Below are positions 27,737-35,165 of a stretch of 64,000 nucleotides of DNA, piece after piece. Position 1 is the stretch's first letter, and each line of letters opens with the position of its first letter. A program made the translations under genes and the position numbers. Source of the stretch: Vulcanimicrobiota bacterium (GTDB taxonomy: Bacteria; Vulcanimicrobiota; JAJTBE01); NCBI GenBank assembly GCA_021107945.1, contig JAIORV010000064.1, positions 28,059 through 92,058 on the forward strand, in the 5' to 3' direction. Under the pieces are notes generated by a model, which worked only from the letters and a program-made list of their open reading frames with translations, was not told the origin of the DNA and did not search any database.

Positions 27737-29176
27737 ATGAGAATTCTTCTAATTGCTCCAAACCATCGACGGATTGTAATTCCTTCCTATATGAAAGCTA
27801 TTCAGGAGGGTGTTGGGAATTTACCGCCGTTGGGTTTAATGTCGCTGGCGGGTTATATCAGGAAACATTCCGATTATCATATCCGGATAATCGATGCGCT
27901 TCTGGAGGATCTGACGCCGGAAGGATTGAGGGCGATCATGGAAGAAGAAAAACCGGATGTGGTTGGGATTCATGCCATCACTTTAGCGCTTCTTGATGTT
28001 CTGGACACTTCCCGTATTGTCAGAATGAGCAATCCCGGTGTGAAAATCGTGATGGGTGGTCCTCATACTTCAATTTTTCCGGAAGAATCGCTGGGATATT
28101 CGGAATTTGATTATGTGGTTTTGGGTGAGGGCGAGAAGCCTTTTTTTGATCTGCTCAAATACCTGGAAACCGGCGATAAATCCCTTTTACCCATAGACGG
28201 TGTAATGGGTGGCGAAGAGGAGTTAAATCGACTTGCAAGTCCTTATATTCATGATGATCTTGACACCTTGCCGCCTCCGGCGAGAGATTTGACTCAATAT
28301 GATCGTTACAGCACGGTTGTAAGCAGGCATCCTCCCACGACTACGATTATGGGAAGCCGCGGGTGTCCGTACAAATGCACTTTCTGTTACACTGCCGGCG
28401 GGAAGAGGTTTCGTCCCCGGAGTGTTGACAATATTATTAAAGAGATTCAGGAATGCATTGAGCTTGGAATCCGGGAATTCTTTTTCTTTGACGAGACATT
28501 TTTCATTGATAAGGATCGTGTAATTGAGTTCTGCAGAAGGATTATTGACGAAGATCTGCATTTTTATTGGGATGTGAGGGGTAGGGTGGATCTTGTGAAT
28601 CCCGAGATGCTCCGGTGGATGAAGAAGGCCGGGTGTCAGAGAATTCAGTATGGTGTGGAATCGGGAAACGCAAGGGTTCTGAAAATTTTAAAAAAGGGAT
28701 TCACTCCGGATATGGCAGGGAAGGCAATTGGTTGGACAAGGGAAGCCGGGATATCGACTTATGCGGATTTCATGATTGGCAATCCCGGTGAGACAATGGA
28801 AGAGATAATGGAGACAATCGAATTTGCGCGAAAAATAAGTCCTGATTATGTCCATTATTCAATAACCACGCCATATCCCAAAACGGAGCTATACCGGCAA
28901 GCTCTGGAAAGAGGCATAATCGAAAAGGATTATTGGAGTGAATTTGCGAAAAATCCGACAGAGGATTTCAGGATTCGTTACTGGGAAGAGAATTTCTCGG
29001 CGGAGCAATTGGAAAAGCTAATTGATAAAGCATACCGATCATTTTATCTAAGGCCGGGGTATTTGTTGAAGTCCCTGAAGAAACTCGGTTCCCTGGGCGA
29101 ATTGAAGAGGAAAGCAAAGGCCGGGTTGAGTTTATTGAAAATCAGGCATGCAAAAGAAGATGATGGGAGAGAATAA
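27737..29176 (+). CDS. B12-binding-domain radical SAM protein
   Basis: A 479-residue protein. Residues 1-145 form a cobalamin-binding Rossmann domain (MRILLIAPNHR, PPLGLMSLAGYIRKH, VVGIHAIT, VMGGPHTSIFPE, VVLGEGE) without the DxHxxG base-off motif. The radical SAM core starts at C210, C214 and C217 (RGCPYKCTFCYT), which ligate the 4Fe-4S cluster. DETFFIDKDR and VESGNARVLK-like blocks follow. Class B members of this type perform methylations or ring rearrangements; the substrate is unknown. It ends eight bases before a MITE-like element, beyond which lies a homocysteine methyltransferase. Both use methyl or cobalamin chemistry, but linkage across the element is uncertain. Confidence 0.88.
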   Translation: MRILLIAPNHRRIVIPSYMKAIQEGVGNLPPLGLMSLAGYIRKHSDYHIRIIDALLEDLTPEGLRAIMEEEKPDVVGIHAITLALLDVLDTSRIVRMSNPGVKIVMGGPHTSIFPEESLGYSEFDYVVLGEGEKPFFDLLKYLETGDKSLLPIDGVMGGEEELNRLASPYIHDDLDTLPPPARDLTQYDRYSTVVSRHPPTTTIMGSRGCPYKCTFCYTAGGKRFRPRSVDNIIKEIQECIELGIREFFFFDETFFIDKDRVIEFCRRIIDEDLHFYWDVRGRVDLVNPEMLRWMKKAGCQRIQYGVESGNARVLKILKKGFTPDMAGKAIGWTREAGISTYADFMIGNPGETMEEIMETIEFARKISPDYVHYSITTPYPKTELYRQALERGIIEKDYWSEFAKNPTEDFRIRYWEENFSAEQLEKLIDKAYRSFYLRPGYLLKSLKKLGSLGELKRKAKAGLSLLKIRHAKEDDGRE

Positions 29177-29183
29177 GCTCCAC

Positions 29184-29527
29184 CGGGGTGACGCAAAATG
29201 AAGAGTGAGTTCTGTCTTTCTGAGCGGATCACGAGAGATTTGCTTTTGTTTCGATAATTTTCTCAAAGATCGGATTATGTTGATGCACGAAGAATAACAT
29301 AGCGAAGAATCTAAACCACAATAGTCCGGAGAAAGAAAGTCTTAATATGAATGAGGATTGTTTTGAGGAGAACCCGGGATAAGAGATCCTTCGCTGATTA
29401 ATATATCGGAGGTATGCAAATTATGTTCCTGAGAAAGGTTTGTCTGTTAAAGTAAGACGATCGTTTTCCGCTCAGGATGACAATCTCACAGATTTCTTTC
29501 CTGGAAATGCATCAATCCTGTTAGTAA
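29184..29527 (-). mobile_element. MITE-like element A, copy 1 (full length, inverted)
   Basis: Read on the minus strand, it begins TTACTAACAGGATTGATGCA (29527-29508), enters GTCATCCTGAGCGGAAAACG, passes GCGAAGGATCTC and GATTCTTCGCTATG, and ends near ATCCGCTCAGAAAGAC and TTTTGCGTCA. It has the same order as the 48251-48565 copy, including inner inverted ends (TCATCCTGAGCGG / CCGCTCAG). It carries no transposase. It ends 33 bp before the start codon of the next gene, so an ORF finder extends that gene falsely into it. Confidence 0.75.
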
Positions 29528-29559
29528 ATATTCAGAGAAGCATAGGTAAGGAGATTAGC

Positions 29560-30450
29560 ATGAAATCAAAATCAATACTCGATCTCATAAAAGAACGAAT
29601 TGTTTTATTCGACGGGGCAATGGGGACGCAATTGATAAATCAGGGGCTGAAGAAGGGCGATTGTCCGGAGATGTGGAACCTTCAGCGTCCTGATGATTTA
29701 GCGGAGATTCACAAAGCATATTTTGATGCGGGGGCGGATGTTGTTACTACAAATACATTCGGCGGGAATGCTGTCAAGCTTGCATCTTACAATCTTCAGG
29801 GCAGGGTAGGGGAGTTGAATAAAGCCGCTGTGAAGATTGCGAAGAGTATCTGTCCTGAGGGTAAGTATGTTGCCGGGGATATGGGACCCACGGGACAATT
29901 TCTTCCGCCGGTAGGAAAAGGTTCACTTGAGGATTTTGACAAGTCATTCAGGGAGCAAGCGGAAGCACTTGCAGAATCGGGAGTTGATCTTATTATCATC
30001 GAGACACAATATGATATAAGGGAGGCCGTTTCAGCGTTGAAGGCGGCCAAGGCGACAGGTCTTCCTGCAATTGTTACAATGACATTTGAATTGAAAAAGC
30101 GCGGGTATTTTACGATAATGGGAAATAAAGTTGCCGATTCAATGAAAGAGCTTGAGGAGAACGGCGCGGATGTTGTGGGGGCGAATTGCAGTCTGGATTC
30201 GATACCATATATAGAATTAACCGAACAGATAAAACAGAGCACGAGTCTGCCTGTTCTTGTTCAGCCAAATGCGGGACAGCCCGAGATTGTTGACGGCGGG
30301 GTTCATTATCATGAAACTCCCGGTAGCTTTGCCATATCGGCGGAGAAATTGATTTCAGCAGGGGCAAATATTATAGGAGCATGCTGTGGAAGCACCCCGG
30401 AGTTTACGGAGAAAATCGCGGAAGTTCTCAGGCATCGTTGCTTATCATGA
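29560..30450 (+). CDS. homocysteine S-methyltransferase domain protein
   Basis: A 296-residue protein equal to the stand-alone homocysteine-binding domain of MetH/BHMT. It has DGAMGTQL at the start, VVTTNTFGGN, GPTGQFLPP, and the zinc cysteines in GANC and IGACCG near the C-terminus. The barrel binds homocysteine thiolate through zinc and accepts a methyl group from a partner donor; no folate or cobalamin domain is attached. The ATG at 29560 is chosen because AAGGAG lies six bases upstream and homologues start here; the longer in-frame extension lies inside a MITE-like element. The upstream cobalamin radical SAM protein could be functionally connected. Confidence 0.88.
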   Translation: MKSKSILDLIKERIVLFDGAMGTQLINQGLKKGDCPEMWNLQRPDDLAEIHKAYFDAGADVVTTNTFGGNAVKLASYNLQGRVGELNKAAVKIAKSICPEGKYVAGDMGPTGQFLPPVGKGSLEDFDKSFREQAEALAESGVDLIIIETQYDIREAVSALKAAKATGLPAIVTMTFELKKRGYFTIMGNKVADSMKELEENGADVVGANCSLDSIPYIELTEQIKQSTSLPVLVQPNAGQPEIVDGGVHYHETPGSFAISAEKLISAGANIIGACCGSTPEFTEKIAEVLRHRCLS

Positions 30451-30616
30451 AGTCTTCGCCTTATCAAGCTTCTCTATTGTTGGGTGTTGGAGGATAGTGA
30501 ATCACTGATGTGGAAAGTATGGCATACTCTGGAAATAGCATTTATATACTATATACAAATTTGGATGGGATTGTCTTTGCCTGGTGGAATGTCAAAATAA
30601 TCCGGGGGGTCTTTAA

Positions 30617-31501
30617 ATGGACAAAATAGAAGGAATAAAAGGAAATCCAATTGTACAGATCGAGGCGGCGCGTCAGGCCGGAATCCTCAAGAAGAAGAAA
30701 ACGAAAGAATCAAAAAAGAATCTGGGGGAGGCCTGGAATCGCGATGCCCTGGGAGGTCAGGTGGGTGATAAGCTTGACATCCTCCGACAGACTCATATCA
30801 AGATATTGCGAAGTGAAGAAGCGGCAGGAGTCTCCAACAAGATGGGCGCGGTTGATAAGAAGGATGTAAAAAGTGCATCAAGAGGCGTAATAGCCTTGTT
30901 TGGCGAGAAAGATACAAAGAGTGTCATCACTGTCCCGGGTAAGGATAATGTCGTTAAAAAAAGTTCCGGTGAGGGTGGTGTTTTTGGTAAAAATATTGTT
31001 GATAAAAGCCAAGAGAAAAAAATAGGCATAACAAATGAGGAAGCTTGGGATGACTTCGAAATCGATAACATTGACGAAACTAATGATATTGATAACCTTG
31101 ACGAAATTGATGATATGGATAACCTGGATAACCTGGACGAAATTGATGATATGGATAACCTGGATAACCTGGATAACCTGGACGAAATTAATGACGGAAC
31201 GCTGGCAGCCAAGCCGGGAAAACTTGATGAAACATTTGGAATCAGTATCCCCGATTCTATCGATGTAATTAATATTGCAAAGGAATACCTGAATGTGCAA
31301 AGCGGCTCCTATATCACGTCACAGGGTCATAGATTATATATATATAGGGATCCCAAGACCAACAAGGGTTATTTTACAGTATCGGTTCCCCTTGGTGATG
31401 GCACTATTGAGCAGATATCGGTACTTGTAAATTCTGATGATCCCAACAGTGCGCAGGTTTTTAAACGAAAAATTATCACACCGAATATCCTCAGAAAATG
31501 A
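30617..31501 (+). CDS. hypothetical protein with acidic Asp-Asn-Leu repeat
   Basis: A 294-residue cytoplasmic protein of unknown family. The N-terminal 130 residues are basic (KKKKTKESKK). Residues 148-193 are a strongly acidic repeat built from DNLDN and DEIDDM units, encoded by 9-bp and 36-bp DNA repeats. The C-terminal 85 residues (YITSQGHRLYIYRDPKTNKG onward) form a compact beta-rich domain with no recognised family. The gene stands alone between two repeat-bearing gaps. GGGGGG-like purines lie upstream of the ATG. The linker length probably varies between strains. Confidence 0.6.
   Translation: MDKIEGIKGNPIVQIEAARQAGILKKKKTKESKKNLGEAWNRDALGGQVGDKLDILRQTHIKILRSEEAAGVSNKMGAVDKKDVKSASRGVIALFGEKDTKSVITVPGKDNVVKKSSGEGGVFGKNIVDKSQEKKIGITNEEAWDDFEIDNIDETNDIDNLDEIDDMDNLDNLDEIDDMDNLDNLDNLDEINDGTLAAKPGKLDETFGISIPDSIDVINIAKEYLNVQSGSYITSQGHRLYIYRDPKTNKGYFTVSVPLGDGTIEQISVLVNSDDPNSAQVFKRKIITPNILRK
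31064..31195 (+). repeat. coding minisatellite (9-bp / 36-bp units)
   Basis: GATAACCTG is repeated two and then three times in tandem, inside a larger 36-bp unit starting GACGAAATTGATGATATG. The array lies wholly in frame and encodes the acidic linker of the gene at 30617-31501. Unit number should change by slippage without shifting the frame. Confidence 0.85.
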
Positions 31502-31517
31502 GTTGTAAAAACCGTAA

Positions 31518-31620
31518 TTATTCACCGCTATATTGGGGTGGATGCCAGTCTCCCGACCAGCATAAAACTTTGCAAAATCGTGGTTAAAAATCCCAGCGAA
31601 AAGGGGCTGAATAGTTACAA
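31518..31620 (+). repeat. 105-bp element B, copy 1 (degenerate)
   Basis: TTATTCACCGC..GGGGTGGATGCCAGTCTCCC..GGGGCTGAATAGTTAC matches element B with several changes. The best-kept part is GTCTCCCGACCAGC. It lies between converging genes. Confidence 0.6.
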
Positions 31621-31651
31621 AAAAAACATAAAAAGTAAAGACGAGCGGCGA

Positions 31652-33046
31652 TTATTCCACAATTGCATCTATAGTTTCCGTTGTTCTTTCCAGGATTGAC
31701 AGCTCTTTTCTCTCCAACGCCCGGACATGTATCGGCAGTATGAGTATTGACTCACTTATCATTATGCTCTCAATAAGATCATAAAGATAGAGAATTGTGC
31801 GGTCGAACCCGTTTATTGTTATGAGATATTCAAGTCCGTCCAGGATCACGATACTCTTCCCGCTTTTTTCTATAAACTGGTTTATAGTATGTACCAGTGC
31901 GCCGAGGTTGCTTCCCGATATTGAGCTTTCTCCCTCGTCGGTTTTTGATAGCCAGACCATAGGTGTTTTTTTCAGATTAAAGAGCTTTTGAATCCTGGCG
32001 GGGTGTGTTCTGGTAATACAAAGGCCGAATGTTCCGTGGGAAACGAAATCCTTAAAAATGTCAAAGCTTTTATTCGGCTTTTCTTCTTTTAGCAGGTAAC
32101 ACACTCCAAAGTCGAGATTGTATTTCTGCTCAGTGTCAAGCAAATTTTCAAGAGTGGGTTCAATGTCAAGTCTTTTTCTGAGATCGTCAACTTTGTCTTC
32201 CAGCTCCTTTGTATATTGTTTCAATTTTTCGTTTGCAATTTTCAATTGCTCTTCAAGTTCTTTTCTATCTGTAATATCAATAAGAGTAATAAAGACTTCA
32301 CCTATCTGTGGAAAGATGGATACGGTGCAGCTTAGATATTTGTTGTCATTGTTTTTCGTGGCAATCCAGAATTCATATTCAAAGGGAGGTCTCTCCGTTT
32401 CCCCATATTCCTTCATAATTGCCTTGTAATATTTTTTCAAATTCTCCCTGTCTGTAGAATCAGCAATATCATAAAACGTTATTTTTTCCAGTTCTTCCCT
32501 GGAATAACCTGTCAATTCAAGGGTTCTCTTGTTGGGGTTAATGAACTTGCCTGTTTTCATGTCAATGCTGACGAAGCCTGAATTGGCGTTTTCGAATAAC
32601 TTTTGATATCTCTCTTCCGATTCTCGCAGTTGTTTTCCCATTAACTTCAGGGATCTTGAAAGCTTTAGTTTTTCAAGGGAGCGTTTTATTACCTTGGGCA
32701 GGTTTTTCAAATAATACCTGTCTTTGACGATATAATCGTAGATCCCCAATTTCATTGCTCTGACGGCAATTTTTTCATTCCCCAGTCCTGTTACCATAAC
32801 AACGGGAATATCGTTGTTATGTTCTGTTAACGACTCAAGAAAAGAAAGTCCGTCGGAATCGGGAAGTTTGTAGTCAAGGATTATCATGTCAAAATTCTGT
32901 GCTTCCATTTTCTCCCTTGCTTCTTTGGAGCTACCCGCAGATACAAGGTGAGAAATATCCTTGATTTGCTCAAGAGATTCCTTTTCAAAGGAAAGATGAT
33001 CCGGATTATCTTCAACTATCAATATTGAATAAGCCTCATTGCACAC
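31652..33046 (-). CDS. response regulator: REC-PAS-coiled coil-DUF835
   Basis: A 464-residue regulator. Residues 5-125 form a receiver with phosphoacceptor D58 (MIILDYKLP), acidic pair E12/D13 and K108. A PAS domain covers about 145-265 (FENANSGFVSIDMKTG, GYSREELE). A short coiled coil (268-300) leads to a C-terminal DUF835 module (about 325-460; SIVILDGLEYLITINGF). DUF835 is best known from archaea and from some bacterial two-component proteins; it binds no DNA as far as known, so the output may be protein-protein. The start is GTG at 33046 without a strong ribosome site. No histidine kinase is linked. Confidence 0.82.
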   Translation of the reverse strand: MCNEAYSILIVEDNPDHLSFEKESLEQIKDISHLVSAGSSKEAREKMEAQNFDMIILDYKLPDSDGLSFLESLTEHNNDIPVVMVTGLGNEKIAVRAMKLGIYDYIVKDRYYLKNLPKVIKRSLEKLKLSRSLKLMGKQLRESEERYQKLFENANSGFVSIDMKTGKFINPNKRTLELTGYSREELEKITFYDIADSTDRENLKKYYKAIMKEYGETERPPFEYEFWIATKNNDNKYLSCTVSIFPQIGEVFITLIDITDRKELEEQLKIANEKLKQYTKELEDKVDDLRKRLDIEPTLENLLDTEQKYNLDFGVCYLLKEEKPNKSFDIFKDFVSHGTFGLCITRTHPARIQKLFNLKKTPMVWLSKTDEGESSISGSNLGALVHTINQFIEKSGKSIVILDGLEYLITINGFDRTILYLYDLIESIMISESILILPIHVRALERKELSILERTTETIDAIVE

Positions 33047-33421
33047 TGTTATTTTTCTCGATTCTTACAAAACTAAGCCAAAAAAAGGAAGGGATAAAGA
33101 ATTCATTGCTTCATCTATTCCCATTATGGCTATCGCCTTTTATGTATTAATCCTTTTATTTTCTATGTCACACAAAATTACTTTTTTAGTATAGATTGTT
33201 AAGAAAAGAAAATAAATAACAATTATGGATTGAATATATATCAACCCGTAGTGGCTGAAAGATAACGCCTATTTGGCACTTTATTAATCTGTTTTTTTCA
33301 ACTGTTACTCTGCTCATTATGCAAAGGAAATCTCTGGATTTAATAGAAGTAATATGCAAATTTCCTGTTAATTATAAAACAATCAGGTAAATTATATACA
33401 ATACCGAAAGGAGTTTTAATA
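33047..33421. other. 375-bp AT-rich divergent promoter region
   Basis: The gap lies between the minus-strand response regulator and the plus-strand glycosyltransferase, so it should hold both promoters. It is AT-rich and free of the dispersed repeats. The only clear signal is AAAGGAG eight bases before the glycosyltransferase ATG. Confidence 0.4.
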
Positions 33422-34693
33422 ATGGAAAGAGATATATTGCCTGCGGAGATATACAAAGAAATAGAAGTGATTGACTCCGCCGACATTGTCATAGGCATTC
33501 CAAGCTATAATAATGCCAAATCCATAGCCCATGTGGTTAATGCCGCTCTGTTGGGACTTGCAAAATATTATCCCGACATGAAAGCTGTGATTGTAAATTC
33601 AGACGGAGGTTCCAGTGACGGCACGCCGGATGTATTCATGAATGCAAATCCCTTCAATAAAGGAGATTATTTCTTTACCGATTTGGAATGTGTACCCGCC
33701 CGGAAGATGACACTCAGTTACAAGGGTATTCCAGGTAAGGGAAGCGCTTTCAGGAGTATTTTTGAGATAGCCTATCTTCTGGATGCGGAGCTTTGCATCG
33801 TCGTGGATTCAGATCTGCGCTCTATTACACCCGAATGGTTTGAATGTCTGGGATATCCTATTCTCGAAAAGGATTACGACTATGTTACCCCGTTCTACCT
33901 GAGGCATAAATATGACGGTACGATTACCAACAGTATCGCATATCCGTTCACAAGGGCAATGTACGGTCATGATCTTCGTCAACCTATCGGTGGAGACTTC
34001 GGTATATCAGGCACACTTCTCCCGAATTATATTTCACAGGATGTATGGGAGACCGATGTTGCCAAATATGGGATTGACATATGGATGACGACAACCGCCC
34101 TGACCCATGACTACAAGGTAGCGCAGGCTTTCCTGGGGTGTAAGATACATGATGTCAAGGATCCCGGGGAGCATCTCGGACCGATGTTCAGGCAGGTGGT
34201 CTCGACATTGATGAGGTTGGCGGGAGAAAAGGCGGACCTGGCACGAGAAGTAAAGACTGTGAAAGAAGTGCCGATATTTGGATTCCCGTTCACCGCCACA
34301 CCGGAGCCTCTCCCGGTTAACCTGGATAGACTTCTCGAAAAATTCAACAACGGATTCAAGGAGCATGAGGAAGCAATAAAGCTTATTCTTTCTCCTGATA
34401 CATTCAAGGAGATAAAATCCCTGGTCGGCACTCCGATAGAGAAATTTGCTTATTCACCGGAGTTATGGGTAAAGTCGGTCTATGAATATGCCACAAAAAT
34501 TGCTCTGGGTGGAAAAGCCGATCTGGTTGATACTATGATACCTATATATTACGGTAATGTGGCAAGCTTCGTGAAAAAAACTTGGGATATGAATGATGAG
34601 CAGTCCGAGCGAGTGGTTCAGGAGCAGGCGGAGTTGTTCTTCAATATGCGTGAATACTTTCTGAAAAATCTCAGGGAAAAAGTGTCTGTTTAA
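33422..34693 (+). CDS. GT-A glycosyltransferase, glucosylphosphoglycerate synthase-like (GT81/GT2)
   Basis: A 423-residue GT-A glycosyltransferase. Early motifs are VIGIPSYNNAKSIAHV and SDGGSSDGT (60-68). PGKGSAFR precedes VVDSDLRS, whose D129-S130-D131 is the metal-binding DxD. RQPIGGDFGISG and the DIWMTT block resemble the acceptor region of glucosyl-3-phosphoglycerate and mannosylglycerate synthases (GT81). It may therefore make a compatible solute or a glycolipid precursor, but the acceptor is not certain. It has no membrane segment. AAAGGAG lies eight bases before the ATG, and the gene stands alone. Confidence 0.75.
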   Translation: MERDILPAEIYKEIEVIDSADIVIGIPSYNNAKSIAHVVNAALLGLAKYYPDMKAVIVNSDGGSSDGTPDVFMNANPFNKGDYFFTDLECVPARKMTLSYKGIPGKGSAFRSIFEIAYLLDAELCIVVDSDLRSITPEWFECLGYPILEKDYDYVTPFYLRHKYDGTITNSIAYPFTRAMYGHDLRQPIGGDFGISGTLLPNYISQDVWETDVAKYGIDIWMTTTALTHDYKVAQAFLGCKIHDVKDPGEHLGPMFRQVVSTLMRLAGEKADLAREVKTVKEVPIFGFPFTATPEPLPVNLDRLLEKFNNGFKEHEEAIKLILSPDTFKEIKSLVGTPIEKFAYSPELWVKSVYEYATKIALGGKADLVDTMIPIYYGNVASFVKKTWDMNDEQSERVVQEQAELFFNMREYFLKNLREKVSV

Positions 34694-35165
34694 TTACGGT
34701 AGCGGAGGTCTTTACAGTCTGTCCCGCAACTCGAAAAATCTCTTATTGACATACCCCATATGGTGTGTCGCCAATAATTGACCACAATATACGGTGTTGC
34801 TATCACCAAAATTCATAGTTATTGGACAGACTGTTTAGACCTCCTCACATATTGTGGCTATTAATTATTTCGGCATATTATGCGGTGTTTTCCCTGGGTT
34901 TATTTGGACTTTTTTGGCCCCCATGCAGGGGAAAGTTAAAACTTTCCGCTATTGGTTTTTTTCCCCCGGCTTTATGCTGTCGGCATTTGGGGATACTATT
35001 CAGACCTCCCACTGTAGGAGAGACTTCTATCCTCGATTTCTACCATTTCCAGGCTGGTCGGGAGACCGGCCTCCACCCAAATCGAGGGGTGGTCTGAATA
35101 AATACTGGGGAGAATGTAACATTGTAAAAATAATTACAAATATGTAAAAGACGGACTGTTATGAT
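34694..35165. repeat. 472-bp spacer built from foldback elements
   Basis: The segment 34704-34844 is a foldback: GGAGGTCTTTACAGTCTGTC near its start is matched by GACAGACTGTTTAGACCTCC at its end, with an inner palindrome GACATACCCCATATGGTGTG. GGAAAGTTAAAACTTTCC (34931-34948) is another palindrome. The third block, 34997-35101, is an inverted copy of element B with terminal repeats TATTCAGACC / GGTCTGAATA. No gene is seen. The downstream kinase gene has little room for a promoter outside these repeats. Confidence 0.75.
34997..35101 (-). mobile_element. 105-bp element B, copy 2 (best terminal inverted repeats)
   Basis: TATTCAGACCTCCCAC begins the element and GGGTGGTCTGAATA ends it, so the ends are inverted repeats. 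The body contains GGCTGGTCGGGAGACCGGCC (35052-35071) and CTCCACCC. At 105 bp without coding capacity it looks like a small non-autonomous element or a BIME-like repeat. Confidence 0.7.

Noticed and set aside
29440..29559. Longer N-terminus for the homocysteine methyltransferase
   Set aside because: The extra 40 residues are encoded by the end of a MITE-like element and lack homology; AAGGAG fits the ATG at 29560.
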